A stretch of 64,000 nt of DNA from Zafaria cholistanensis (GTDB lineage: Bacteria > Actinomycetota > Actinomycetes > Actinomycetales > Micrococcaceae): contig NZ_BKDJ01000015.1 of NCBI RefSeq assembly GCF_008580665.1, positions 1-64,000 of the forward strand, written 5' to 3'. Below the pieces are notes generated by a model, which made no database searches, had not been told where the DNA came from, and saw only the letters and a program-made list of their open reading frames with translations. This document shows, in pieces, positions 8,776 through 18,238 of this stretch. Position 1 is the first letter of the stretch; each line of letters opens with the position of its first letter. The translations under genes and the position numbers were made by a program.

Positions 8776-8845
8776 CATGTTACGTTCACGTAAACAAGGG
8801 GCACCGACTGCGAATTCACTGTTAAGGTGTGAGGCTTTCATCACA
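8776..8845 (-). promoter_or_regulatory. whiB1 promoter with a CRP-like palindrome
   Basis: The minus strand carries TAACAT at 8781-8776 as a -10 element. A perfect TTACGT-TC-ACGTAA dyad overlaps it at 8780-8793. Further upstream, TGTGA-N8-TCACA (8828-8845) resembles a CRP box but with an 8-base rather than the usual 6-base spacer. Confidence 0.45.
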
Positions 8846-8883
8846 GGTCAACCTCCTCGCCATCCGGGTGTTAGGCCTTGACC

Positions 8884-8934
8884 GGCCGGGTGGTTTGTCC
8901 GGCCGGGTGGTTTGTCCGGCCGTCTGGTTTGTCC
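8884..8934. repeat. 17-bp tandem repeat, three copies plus decayed copies
   Basis: GGCCGGGTGGTTTGTCC occurs twice exactly and once with two changes. Degenerate GGGTGCTTTG copies continue to about 9020. The tract lies between whiB1 and the next gene, where I see no coding sequence. Confidence 0.8.
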
Positions 8935-9034
8935 GGGCGACGTGGCCCGTCGGGACTGCGTGCTTTCCGAGTGCGTTGTCCGGGTGCTTTGTCGTGCTTT
9001 CCGGGTGCTTTGGCCGGGCCGGAGGGGGAAGCGG

Positions 9035-9040
9035 TAGATT
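9035..9040 (+). promoter_or_regulatory. -10 element for a leaderless membrane-protein mRNA
   Basis: TAGATT is followed by six bases and the GTG start at 9047. Confidence 0.5.
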
Positions 9041-9046
9041 TTGCGG

Positions 9047-9475
9047 GTGACTCCAGAACTTCCTGCTCCGCCCACACGCCCGGTCTCCGTAACGGCCATT
9101 GCCGTGCTGCTTGTCCTTGAGGGACTGGCGGTCCTGGCCGCGGCTGCGTGGTACCTACTGTCCATCGGGCAGGAAGGTCCCGTCAATATGGGCGGACGGC
9201 TCTTCATGCTTTTCCTCCTGCTGGCCGCGGGTGCCTGGCAGTTCCTGGTGGGGCATTTCCTGTTCCGCGGTAAGGCTTGGACACGGGCGTCCGCCCTGGC
9301 GTGGCAGGTCTTCCAAGTGATCTTCGCGGCGTCGTTCTTCGGTGGCGGGATGCCCCTGGTCGCGCTGGGGTTGCTGGTCCCCGCGGCCGCCATCCTCCTG
9401 CTGCTGTTCGACCCCAAGGCCACCGCCTTTTTCGGGGACCGGGGCGCCTCCGCTTCCCGGGGGGCCCAGCAGTAG
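9047..9475 (+). CDS. Four-helix integral membrane protein of unknown function
   Basis: The 142-residue protein has a short Pro-rich cytoplasmic N-terminus and four predicted transmembrane helices (about 14-38, 48-70, 82-100, 102-118). It ends in a DPKATAFFGDR tail. I recognise no catalytic motif; proteins of this type are common conserved hypotheticals in Micrococcaceae. I prefer the GTG at 9047 to the TTG at 9041 because a -10 box lies 6 bases upstream. It converges on the FtsK/FHA gene with only 38 bases between the stops. Confidence 0.75.
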   Translation: MTPELPAPPTRPVSVTAIAVLLVLEGLAVLAAAAWYLLSIGQEGPVNMGGRLFMLFLLLAAGAWQFLVGHFLFRGKAWTRASALAWQVFQVIFAASFFGGGMPLVALGLLVPAAAILLLLFDPKATAFFGDRGASASRGAQQ

Positions 9476-9513
9476 TTTGCGGCCGCAGTTGCCACCCGAA
9501 CGGAGCGTGCCGT

Positions 9514-12500
9514 TCAGGGGTGCGCGCAGTGGACCTGCCGCTGGACCCCGGCCACCAGGACGACACCCCGCCCTGGAAGGTCGCGCGCCAGCGGTTCGAC
9601 CCGCCAGCCCACGATGTCGGCATCCGCGGGCGCTCGCGGGTTGAGCACGAGGACCGACTCGGCGGCCCGTGCCGTGGCGGCGAGCGGCAGGTCGAGGAAC
9701 AGCCGCGGTCCGGGAGCCGCGGCCAGCACCACCCTCGACCCCGCCCGGTGCCACTGCTCGACCCGTGCCCGCTGCTCCGCGGAAAGGTCTGCGGCGTCGT
9801 CAACCAGCACCACCGGCGGGACCCGGTCCTCCGGGCCGCGTGCCCGATCCGCCGGCGCGTCCTCCGGGCCGATCCAGGCTGCCGGCGCCCCAATACTGGC
9901 TTGGAGGAACCTCAGCACCGAGGTCTTTCCGCTGCCCGGACGCCCCAGGACCAGCCCCACCCGGCCCGGCTGCCACGTCCATGGCCTGTTGTCGGGGCCT
10001 GTGACCCCGAGCAGGTAGCCCCCGCGCGCCTCCCGCGCAGCGGGGCCGGCTGCGGCCAGGCGGGGATCCCGCAGGAGGTCGCCGCCGGGCAGGTGGCGGG
10101 GCAGCGGCCGGCAGGCGGCCAGCGGCAGGCGGGCCGGTGGTGTGGACCCGGGCGCACCTGCCGGAAGCGGGCCAAGGAGTTGCACGGCCACGCCGCCGTC
10201 CGGCAGCCCGGGACCGGTCCAGACCGCGCGGCCGGGGATACGGCGCACCTTCCGCAGGCGCGGCCACAGCATGGTGGTTTCCGGCCCCAGCCCGAATGGC
10301 AGATAAAGTCGGTGCTCCGCTAGGGCGAAAAAACGCGACGAGGCAACGTCCCGGTCCCCGGCCACAATGATGGAGGGCCCGCCGGCCGCTCGGGCCAAAC
10401 CTGCGAGCCGGTCCTCGAGGCGGGGCATGCCGGCGGGGCCGAGCGCGGCGAACCAGGCGGCCAGGCCCGTAAGCACCAGCACCCGGTCGGCGCCGGGACC
10501 GGTTTCCCCGCAGCCCTCCTCCAGCACATCCAGCATCCCGGAGACCCGCTCCGGCTCGGATGGATCGATGTAGCCTGCCACCCGTGGAAGGCCCGCCGCC
10601 TCGGGGCAGCTCAGCGCGCCGTCCAGCACGTAGACGTGGCACTCCGGTTCCATCCCCGCCGCGCCCTCAACGAGCCGGCGGACGAAGGCGGCACCGCCGC
10701 CCGATGGTCCGCCGACGAGCGCTATCCTGCGCTGCGAGCGCGGGGACCAGCCGAAGACCCGCACGCACTGTTCATCCACCAGGTCGGCAAGGCCCAGCGG
10801 CACGGCGGCTGCGGGCACAACGGGCAGGAACCGCCGGGGGATGCTCTCCAGGACCTCCGGCAGCGGCGGGGCAAACGGCGATGACGGCCGGTCCCTAGAG
10901 ACAAGGCTGCGTGCGAGTTCCGCCACGGCTTCCCTGACGGGGTCAGGTCTGCCGGAGCCGGTTTCGGCGGAACCGGCTCCGGCAGGGGCGGCTCCGGCCG
11001 GCAGGACCGTGATCCGCCGCGGCCAGCCGCACGTGTCCAGGTCGGGGCCCACCTCCACTAATGACCATTCCGGCGCCGCCGCACCCGGGGGAAGGAGCCG
11101 AAACCGGGCCGGGGACTCGCCGCCCCTGCGCGCATAGCCCCATCCCGGAGCATCCACCGGGATTTCTGCCGCCGCGGCGGTCCCCAGCAGATCAACCGAA
11201 TCGGTGGGGGCCAGAACCCGCAGGCAGACAACGGTGTTCAGGTTCGCGCGCAGGTCCGGGGGTACGCAGCCCTGCGGGCGTTGGGTGGCCAGTACCAGGT
11301 GCACCCCAAGGGAACGTCCGACGGCGGCCAGTCGGGCAAGGTCGGCCAGTGCTTCCGGCATATCATCGGCCAACACGCGGAATTCGTCGACCACCGCCAC
11401 AAGGCGGGGGAGCACCGGCGGGTGAGGTCCGCCCGGGACGCGGGGTCCAGGGATGCCCCGATAGGCGGCGTAATCCGCCGCTCCCCACTCGCGCAGCAGG
11501 CGTTCCCTCCGGACGAGTTCGGCACGAAGGGACTCCAGGGTGCGCCGGGCTGTCTCCGCATCCAAGTCGGTGATGAGCGCCTGCGTGTGGGGGAGTGCCC
11601 GGAAGGCCGAAAAGGCGGACCCTCCCTTGAAATCGGCCAGCAGGAACCCCACCTCGGTGGGCGGGTAGCTCCTTGCCAGCTCCAGGAGCAGCGCTTTGAG
11701 CAGCTCCGACTTCCCGGAGCCGGTGGTGCCGGCCACCAACAGGTGCGGTCCGTCGGTTACCAGATCGAGCTGCAGCCCCGGCTCCCCTTCCCTCCAGCCC
11801 AAGTGCGCCACCAGCGAGGACACCGCCGATGCTGTTCCGGGAACGCCGGTGGCAGCGTCCTGCCAAGCCACCTTCCGGGGCCCCGGAAGGTGCCGGGAAG
11901 CCGGGTCCACCCGCGGAAGGACCTCTTCCTGCCCGCCGGCCGCCGTTGCTCGGCATGCCTCGTCCATAGTGCGGAACGACATGCCGTCCACCTCTACGCG
12001 TCGGCGTTCTGGCATCTGCGGTTCCCGGCGCTCCTCCAGCCAGCCGCCGTCCGGGGAGATCCGCCACTGCGCCGGCAGGGTGCCGGCCGGATCGAGGCAG
12101 AGCAGTGCAATGCGCTGCTCGCCGGCCGCGGCCTGGCAAGGGCCCAACCACTGCGGCGAAGAGCCCGCAAGGACCACAATGGCTGGGGTGTCTCCGTGTG
12201 GCAGCCGGGCCAGGTCACCCGGGGACCGGACCCGGGCGACCTGCGGATGTCGGCGGAGCGATGCGGGGAAGGCGCTCGCCGGGCCGGCAAGCAGCAGGAG
12301 CCAACCGGCGTCGTGCACGGCCACCGCCGCCCGGAAGACCAGGGCCCTTAGGGCGGCGGCCGCGGCGGCGGGGGCACCCGTCACGGCCACCACGGATCCT
12401 GCCCGCAGTGCGACGAGCACGGGACAGGCCATCAGGCGTACCGGTGGCGGAGCGGGGCCGGCCGCGACCGAAACGTTGGCTGTTGCCTCCCCGCGGCCCA

Positions 12501-13404
12501 CCCGCAGGGGTAGTGAGCCGGCCCCCGATGCCGGGTTCCGTTCTGGGTTCCGGGCTGGGGGGCCAGCGGCCTCCGACAGGCCCAGCACCAGCGTGCCGAG
12601 GGCGGGGGCAAGGCTTTCCAGGCGGGCACGGTCCTGCTCCGCTGCAGCGCGAATCCGTTTCCTGAACCGGTGGCGCGCCCGCAGCTCAGCCGCCGCGGGG
12701 AGGCCCCCTGTCGCCAGCCCTACCGCGCCGAAGGCCAGGAACAGCCAGGACCCTGTCGCCGCCACCAACGCCGCACCGATCAGCAGTGGCAGCACGGCGC
12801 CGAGCAGCGCGAGGGCGGGCCGTCCCGACCCGGAGACGCCATCCACGGTCAGCGGGGGCAGGGGCCATTCGATGGAGGGAGGACACTGATCCTGCGCGGC
12901 GACCCGGAAGGTCGTCGAGCCGAGCCTGAAATGGTCGCCGACGGCCAACTGCAGGAACGGGCCGGAGGCACGCCGCAAGTGCACGCCGGGCCAGTTCAAG
13001 GTTATCGAGCGTCCGTCGACCACCAAATCGGCGTGGTGGCGGGAGATGGTTGGGTCCGCCACCGTGACGTCGCAGTTGTGCCGGCCAATCCGGTGCGCGC
13101 CCCGCGGTAACGGGTAGGCCGAGCCGCTGTCGGGGCCTTCCTCCACCAACAGCCAGAGGGGTGCCGGTGAGGCAGGGGCCGGGCGGCCTGCCGCGGCCGG
13201 GGTCAGCAGCAGGTGTCCGTGGGAGGGCAAGGCAGGGACCTCGGACAGGGGGATGTTTCCAGCATGCCACCGGATGCCGGGGGCGTCGGTGGCCAGGAGG
13301 TCGGCGAGCGCCTTCCCGGGCAATCCGGGCGGGCCCATGACGTCGAATTGGCGCAGCGCGGGGTCCGCCGGGCGCGTACCCGGCAGGCTCAGGTGTAGGG
13401 GCAT
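9514..13404 (-). CDS. EssC/EccC-like FtsK-SpoIIIE ATPase with FHA domain
   Basis: The 1296-residue protein resembles the motor of type VII secretion systems. An FHA phosphothreonine-binding domain (about 95-170, with RIGRHNCDV and SRHHADL) is followed by a transmembrane hairpin (about 197-240). The first FtsK ATPase has Walker A GTTGSGKS near 560, the DFKGGSAF block, Walker B VVDEF near 670 and ATQRPQG. A second ATPase near 870 has a degenerate P-loop (GGPSGGG). A third near 1190 keeps GRPGSGKT and VVLVDDA. The ATG at 13404 has GGAAGG 6 bases upstream; upstream in-frame codons are unlikely to be used. No WXG100 or other Ess genes lie nearby, so it is an orphan within this window. It is divergent from the Tad locus. 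Confidence 0.88.
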   Translation of the reverse strand: MPLHLSLPGTRPADPALRQFDVMGPPGLPGKALADLLATDAPGIRWHAGNIPLSEVPALPSHGHLLLTPAAAGRPAPASPAPLWLLVEEGPDSGSAYPLPRGAHRIGRHNCDVTVADPTISRHHADLVVDGRSITLNWPGVHLRRASGPFLQLAVGDHFRLGSTTFRVAAQDQCPPSIEWPLPPLTVDGVSGSGRPALALLGAVLPLLIGAALVAATGSWLFLAFGAVGLATGGLPAAAELRARHRFRKRIRAAAEQDRARLESLAPALGTLVLGLSEAAGPPARNPERNPASGAGSLPLRVGRGEATANVSVAAGPAPPPVRLMACPVLVALRAGSVVAVTGAPAAAAAALRALVFRAAVAVHDAGWLLLLAGPASAFPASLRRHPQVARVRSPGDLARLPHGDTPAIVVLAGSSPQWLGPCQAAAGEQRIALLCLDPAGTLPAQWRISPDGGWLEERREPQMPERRRVEVDGMSFRTMDEACRATAAGGQEEVLPRVDPASRHLPGPRKVAWQDAATGVPGTASAVSSLVAHLGWREGEPGLQLDLVTDGPHLLVAGTTGSGKSELLKALLLELARSYPPTEVGFLLADFKGGSAFSAFRALPHTQALITDLDAETARRTLESLRAELVRRERLLREWGAADYAAYRGIPGPRVPGGPHPPVLPRLVAVVDEFRVLADDMPEALADLARLAAVGRSLGVHLVLATQRPQGCVPPDLRANLNTVVCLRVLAPTDSVDLLGTAAAAEIPVDAPGWGYARRGGESPARFRLLPPGAAAPEWSLVEVGPDLDTCGWPRRITVLPAGAAPAGAGSAETGSGRPDPVREAVAELARSLVSRDRPSSPFAPPLPEVLESIPRRFLPVVPAAAVPLGLADLVDEQCVRVFGWSPRSQRRIALVGGPSGGGAAFVRRLVEGAAGMEPECHVYVLDGALSCPEAAGLPRVAGYIDPSEPERVSGMLDVLEEGCGETGPGADRVLVLTGLAAWFAALGPAGMPRLEDRLAGLARAAGGPSIIVAGDRDVASSRFFALAEHRLYLPFGLGPETTMLWPRLRKVRRIPGRAVWTGPGLPDGGVAVQLLGPLPAGAPGSTPPARLPLAACRPLPRHLPGGDLLRDPRLAAAGPAAREARGGYLLGVTGPDNRPWTWQPGRVGLVLGRPGSGKTSVLRFLQASIGAPAAWIGPEDAPADRARGPEDRVPPVVLVDDAADLSAEQRARVEQWHRAGSRVVLAAAPGPRLFLDLPLAATARAAESVLVLNPRAPADADIVGWRVEPLARDLPGRGVVLVAGVQRQVHCAHP

Positions 13405-13614
13405 GGTGGTCCTTCCACAAGGCGGGCGTGGATCCGACGGTAGCCCTGCGGCCGCGGGACGGGAGCGCCCCGGGCCCACGGTGTGGATGGCCCCTCCGTT
13501 GTCCACAGGGCTGGGGTGGTGATTGTGTAATCGCATGTCATCTGGGTAGTGTCTGGGGCTACGGATGCGACGGGCTGGGGGCGGCCGGGTTCCGCACCGT
13601 GGGGGAGACGACCT

Positions 13615-14841
13615 ATGGACGGCGTTGGCATCGTCGAGGGCGAGGTTCGGGAACTGGTCCGCAGGCGTGGGCTTGATCCTGTCCGCCAGACCGCGGAAAT
13701 GCGGCGCATTGTCGAGGCGGCAGTGAGGGACTACGACGAGCGTTCAATGCTTGGATCATTACCGCCGCTCGGACCGCTGGATGAAGCGATGAGCCGGGTC
13801 TTTGACGCGGTCGCGGGCCTGGGCCCCCTGCAGCCCCTGCTTGATGACCCGACGGTGGAGGAAATCTGGATTAATTCCCCCTCCGAGGTCTACTGCTCCC
13901 GGGGCGGAACGTCGGAACTGACGCCGATTCGACTGGAGGCGGAGCAGGTCCGGACGCTCGTGGAACGAATGCTTGCCTCGTCGGGCCGGCGGTTGGACCT
14001 CTCCTCCCCATTCGTCGATGCGGCCCTGCCTGACGGGTCGCGGCTGCATGTTGTGATTCCCGATATCACCCGCAGCGAGTGGGCGGTAAACATCCGCAAG
14101 TTCATTGCCCGGGCATCGCGGCTGGACCACTTGGTGGAGTTGGGCTCGTTGAGCCGCCACGCGGCCAGCTACCTGGAACTGGCAGTCGCGGCAGGGCTGA
14201 ACGTCCTGGTTTCCGGCGCCACCCAAGCCGGCAAGACCACCCTCCTCAATTGCCTGTCCTCGGCGATCGGCAGCCGCGAGCGCGTGGTCACGGTGGAAGA
14301 GGTTTTTGAACTGAAGATCCCCTTGCGCGATGTTGTGGGGTTGCAGTGCCGCCAGCCGAACCTTGAGGGCGAAGGCGAAATCGGCATGCGCCGGCTGGTC
14401 AAGGAAGCGCTGCGGATGCGCCCGGACCGGTTGGTGATCGGCGAGGTGCGCGAGGCGGAAAGCCTGGACATGCTCATTGCGTTGAACAGCGGCCTGCCTG
14501 GCCTGTGCACCATCCACGCGAACAGTGCGCACGACGCGGTGACCAAGATATGCACCCTGCCGCTGCTGGCCGGGGAAAATATCTCAAGCCAGTTTGTGCT
14601 GCCGACCGTGGCCGCGTGCATTGACCTTGTGGTCCATTGCGAGCGCACGCCATCGGGGCGGAGGCGCGTCGCGGAGATACTTGCCTTGGGGCGGAGAGTG
14701 GAGAACGGGGTGATCGAGACGTCCAGCGTCTTCGGTCGCCGGGGTGGGGACTTGGCGCTCATGCCCTCCGCTGACCTGTCCCACCACAAGCTTGAGCGGG
14801 CAGGCATCGACGTCGCGGACCTGATGGAGTTCACGTCGTGA
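13615..14841 (+). CDS. tadA: Tad/Flp pilus assembly ATPase (CpaF/TadA)
   Basis: The 408-residue secretion ATPase of the VirB11/GspE class powers assembly or retraction of Flp pili on the cytoplasmic face. Walker A (GATQAGKTT) lies near 200. An Asp-box-like region with RMRPDRLVIGEVREAE lies near 265-285, and the His-containing TIHANSAHDA motif near 300. The ATG at 13615 (MDGVGIVEG) has GGGGGAG upstream. The stop overlaps the tadB start by four bases. This gene and tadB are intact although tadC is interrupted. Confidence 0.93.
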   Translation: MDGVGIVEGEVRELVRRRGLDPVRQTAEMRRIVEAAVRDYDERSMLGSLPPLGPLDEAMSRVFDAVAGLGPLQPLLDDPTVEEIWINSPSEVYCSRGGTSELTPIRLEAEQVRTLVERMLASSGRRLDLSSPFVDAALPDGSRLHVVIPDITRSEWAVNIRKFIARASRLDHLVELGSLSRHAASYLELAVAAGLNVLVSGATQAGKTTLLNCLSSAIGSRERVVTVEEVFELKIPLRDVVGLQCRQPNLEGEGEIGMRRLVKEALRMRPDRLVIGEVREAESLDMLIALNSGLPGLCTIHANSAHDAVTKICTLPLLAGENISSQFVLPTVAACIDLVVHCERTPSGRRRVAEILALGRRVENGVIETSSVFGRRGGDLALMPSADLSHHKLERAGIDVADLMEFTS

Positions 14842-15689
14842 GCCTGGTGCTGGGGCTTGGGCTGGGGTTGGGAACCTTTCTTATCTGGTGGTCCCTGTGG
14901 GCGGAACCGCGGCAATCCCGGGTACGCGGGCCCAGCCGTATAGAGACCCTGCTGCTCCGGGCAGGCATGGACAGGATGGCCCCCGGAGGGTTCCTTTCCG
15001 CCACTGTGTCGAGCGCCGTGCTCTTTTTTCTGGTGGTCCTGGTCCTCACCCAAGGTCCGGTGATCGCCTTGGCCTTCGGGTTGTTCGGTGCCGCGGCTCC
15101 CTTCGCAATCCTGCGCTGGAGGGCGGCCCGGCGTGAAGCAGCGCTGCGGGGGCAATGGCCGGACGTCGTGGACCATTTGCGCTCCGCAATCCGCGCGGGC
15201 CTCACCCTGCCGGAGGCCCTTGGCCAACTCGCTTCCCAAGGGCCCGAACAGTTGCGTCCGGCGTTTGCGGACTTTGCGCGCGACTACCGGGCCACCGTCC
15301 GCTTCGACGAATCGGTGGAGGCGTTGCGCATCCGCCTGGCGGATCCGGTTGCGGACAAGATTGTCACCGCGCTGCGGATCACGCGAGAGGTCGGGGGAGC
15401 GGACCTTGGCGACATGCTGGGGACCCTGGCAGGATTCCTGCGGGACAGTGCACGAACCCGCGGCGAACTGGCAGCCAGGCAGTCGTGGACCGTCAATGCG
15501 GCCCGCCTTGCGGTTGCCGCACCGTGGGCCATCCTGCTGTTGCTGGCCGGACAGCCCCAAGCGGTCAGGGCATACTCGACCCCTGGCGGGGCGCTGGTGC
15601 TGGGCATCGGGTTTGGCATATCGGTGATCTGCTACCAGGCAATGCGGCGGATCGGCACCCTTCCCCCGGAAGAACGGATCGCCAAATGA
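14838..15689 (+). CDS. tadB: Tad pilus inner-membrane protein TadB
   Basis: The 283-residue type II secretion F-domain protein has N-terminal membrane helices (1-20, 50-82) and a cytoplasmic F domain (about 105-240: LRSAIRAGLTLPEAL, ADKIVTALRITREVGGADLGDML). C-terminal helices follow near 230-275. It forms the platform for the TadA motor. GTGA overlap with tadA and ATGA overlap with tadC show tight translational coupling. Confidence 0.9.
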   Translation: MSLVLGLGLGLGTFLIWWSLWAEPRQSRVRGPSRIETLLLRAGMDRMAPGGFLSATVSSAVLFFLVVLVLTQGPVIALAFGLFGAAAPFAILRWRAARREAALRGQWPDVVDHLRSAIRAGLTLPEALGQLASQGPEQLRPAFADFARDYRATVRFDESVEALRIRLADPVADKIVTALRITREVGGADLGDMLGTLAGFLRDSARTRGELAARQSWTVNAARLAVAAPWAILLLLAGQPQAVRAYSTPGGALVLGIGFGISVICYQAMRRIGTLPPEERIAK

Positions 15690-16444
15690 CCGGATGGCAG
15701 GCATGGGCCACAGGGTCGGGTTTTCTGCTGGGGATGGGCCTCTGGCTGGTTTTTACCGGGCTGCCGGCGATGCGCCGGGTTCCGTTCGCCGAGCGGGTGG
15801 CTCCGCAACTGCGGTCGGGCCGGCCAGCCTCCCGCCTTCTGGCGGCCCAAGACCCTTCGGGGACCCCGTTCGGTCCGCTGGGGCGTCTGTTGCGTCCCCT
15901 GCTGACCGATTTGGTGGCCTGGGCGAACCGCCTCAATCCTGTAAGCGGGTCCCTGGAGGACCGGCTGGCCAAAGCGGGCCTGTGCCTGGGGGTCGCCGAC
16001 TTCCGCGCCTCCCAGCTTCTGTGGTCGGGGTCGGCGTTTCTGCTGGCGGGGGCCTTCGTGGCGTTATCAGCCGCGGCGGGCACCTTTAACGGGTTGTTTT
16101 CACTGGTCCTGCTGGCCGGTTCGGCGGTGGGCGGATTCGTGCTGCGCGAGTGGTACCTCGGGGAACAAATTGTGCGGCGGCGCCGTCGAATCCTGGGCCA
16201 GTTCCCCAGCATTGCCGAACTGATGGCCTTGGCGGTCGGAGCGGGCGACTCTACCGTCGGAGCGATAGAACGCGTCTGCAAGACGTCGCGCGGGGACCTT
16301 GCCGACGAATTCATGGCCGCCCTTGCCGAGGTCCGCGCCGGCACGCCGCTGGTCCAAGCCCTGGGGAACCTTGCCCACCGGATGGACTTTCCGGTTATGA
16401 CCCGTTTCATCGAGGCCATCACGGTGGCCACTGAGCGGGTTTGA
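15686..16444 (+). pseudogene. tadC: tadC 5' part, interrupted by the integrated element
   Basis: The frame begins with an ATG overlapping the tadB stop and encodes the first 250 codons of a TadC-type F-domain membrane protein, including the QFPSIAELMALAVGAGDST and RMDFPVMTRFIEAITVATER blocks. It then runs into element DNA and stops after one extra residue (252 aa). The missing C-terminus, with its last transmembrane helix, lies at 25710-25899. Joining 15686-16437 to 25710-25899 gives 942 bases, an uninterrupted 313-codon frame. The truncated product lacks the final membrane anchor and is unlikely to work. Confidence 0.93.
16428..16437. other. Left attachment junction (attL-like)
   Basis: CCACTGAGCG marks the point where tadC sequence ends. 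The matching right junction at 25700-25709 is CCACCGAGCG. The exactly shared core is GAGCG, in tadC codons 250-251. Confidence 0.8.
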
Positions 16445-16640
16445 TGGGAAACGTCGGTGTGTTGGGATAAGACGGAAAGGGAGTAAGCGGTTGGCGACGA
16501 CCGGACAGCTGAGCCGGGTCGGTCGCGCAGACGGACACGATCCACTCGGCAGGGTTGCTGTGGTCTGGACGGCTTGGCAGGATGGCGATCCCTTGCGCCT
16601 AGGCGCATTGGAGGTTCTAGGAGTCGCCTGGGGTTTGACT

Positions 16641-17346
16641 ATGAACGTGGACTGGGCGCTAGAAAAGCTGAATGAGTTGGATATCGGCATCGAGGAGTTA
16701 CCTCTTGCGCGCGGCCAAGGATGGTGAACGGATCCGACTAGCGGAGCGGCAGATTGACCTGCTAAAGGCCCCTGTTACCGCTATTGCGGAATATCTGTTT
16801 GATGATTGGCGATGGGGTTCCGGCACTAGCCGCGACGTTCTTATTTCGCGTGCTCATCTACTTCGCGGCCAGTTGCTGTACGCGGCAGAAATAGCGGAGA
16901 ACCTACAGCCCGAATCGCCGAGGCTAAGGGCCGACCGACTGCATCCTTGGGTTTGGCGCGGCGCCCCAGTCCCTTTGGATGAGTGGCCATTACGCGGACG
17001 CGGTGGAGACGGCGGCCAATATGGTCAACGCAGAGCTTCAAAATAAGGTAGGTCGTCGCGACATAAGCGACTCCAACCTGTGCGCAAGGTCGTTCTCGAT
17101 GAAGCCATCCACGGAGAAGACGCCACGTCTCAGGTTCCCGGGCGACAGGGCCAGCCAAAGCTGGATCACGCGGCAGGACGGGCAGTTAACTTTTCGCGCG
17201 GTGCTTTCATGGCCATACGTAACCCACTGGCTCACCACGGCGGTACAGATTTCGAACAGCATGAGGCGCTGGAATTGCTGTCCGTCTTTTCTGTGAGTGC
17301 CCGATGGGTCGAGGAGTGTTCAGTTAAGTCACCCGTAGCGGCGTAG
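16641..17346 (+). pseudogene. Frameshifted TIGR02391-family gene
   Basis: Pieces in three frames together read as one protein of the TIGR02391 (Ymh-like) family, often found with restriction-modification genes and phages. The pieces are MNVDWALEKLNEL in the first frame, a helical middle with HPWVW in the second, SGHYADAVETAANMVNAEL in the third, and FMAIRNPLAHHG back in the second. Breaks lie near 16690-16703, 16960-16966 and 17190-17200, each explained by a single base gained or lost. Without correction no long product can form. The family call rests on the HPWVW, SGHYADAV and IRNPLAHH signatures from memory. The flanks 16438-16640 and 17347-17605 hold no gene I can support. Confidence 0.7.
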
Positions 17347-17605
17347 AGCTAACAGGGGACCCCTTGGGCTATGTGGAAAGTTCCAGCGCCGCGTCATAGG
17401 AGGACGCAGGAACGCACGGGTCGGACGGGCCACTCGACGTCGATGACTGCGGTCAGGGTCGTACCGGTGTTTTCAGGGGAGGCTATAGACGGTCATCACC
17501 GAGCCTGCCGAGGACGCTAACGACAGAAGGGCCTGGCCCGGGCTGCTCCGGGGCCGAGAGCGCACTTATGGGGCCCAGATGCGGGATGCGGCGTAAATCC
17601 AAGAT

Positions 17606-18238
17606 CTATGCGTCCCACGCTGATTCGAAGAGGTAGATGTCATTTGGGCCCGGCTCTCGTAGCTCGCCACTTTCGAGTCGGATCCACCGGGTGCCCGTAC
17701 CGTCATTGAACAGGAGCAAACGGGAGCCAGATGGGATCTTGGGGGGAGCGGCGCGGTCGTAAAGATCACGAAGCCTACCTTCATGGATGCGAGAGCCTCG
17801 GGCTTCAATAACTTCAAAACGGCACACCTTATAGGGCTTCGTCGTGCCGTCCTCGGCGGGCCAGAGTTCGGCAACGCTGATCTTGAAAATTGGCTCCTCG
17901 GAGCCGTTATGAACCTCGTAAATACGACGGCGACCATAGTCTTCGTGGGACACGCGCGAGACAAGGGTGACTTGGCCTGCCAGCCGACGTTTGCGGCTGG
18001 CCTCCTCCTCCTCTTGCTGTCGCTGAAACTCAACGCGTTCGGCCCGAGCCTGCTCCCGGTCCTCTTGAGCGGCGCGGCGGTCCTTCTCCGCCTGCCTGTT
18101 GCTATGCCACGCAAGAGCGAGGGATATGACGACAGCGAAAAGGGTGGCAATCCCACCTAACCACTCGCCGGCGGTCCCTAACTCCATTCCAAACGGTGGC
18201 GCAGCGGGGGCAGGGGAAGGCGAGGGGGTAAAAGTCAT
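17606..18238 (-). CDS. Membrane-anchored coiled-coil protein of unknown function
   Basis: The 210-residue protein starts at the ATG at 18238. It has one transmembrane helix (about 27-46, WLGGIATLFAVVISLALAW) and a strongly charged coiled coil (about 50-90, rich in Arg/Glu/Gln). A globular C-terminal domain of about 120 residues follows, with a beta-rich pattern (VHNGSEEPIFKISV, FNDGTGTRWIRL). The C-terminal part resembles small extracellular or cytoplasmic beta domains of unknown role in accessory regions. TAGGTT lies 7 bases before the start, suggesting a leaderless mRNA. No function can be assigned. Confidence 0.65.
   Translation of the reverse strand: MTFTPSPSPAPAAPPFGMELGTAGEWLGGIATLFAVVISLALAWHSNRQAEKDRRAAQEDREQARAERVEFQRQQEEEEASRKRRLAGQVTLVSRVSHEDYGRRRIYEVHNGSEEPIFKISVAELWPAEDGTTKPYKVCRFEVIEARGSRIHEGRLRDLYDRAAPPKIPSGSRLLLFNDGTGTRWIRLESGELREPGPNDIYLFESAWDA

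Noticed and set aside
8884-8934. Possible CRISPR-like array.
   Set aside because: Units are contiguous 17-bp repeats without spacers and no cas gene is present in the window.
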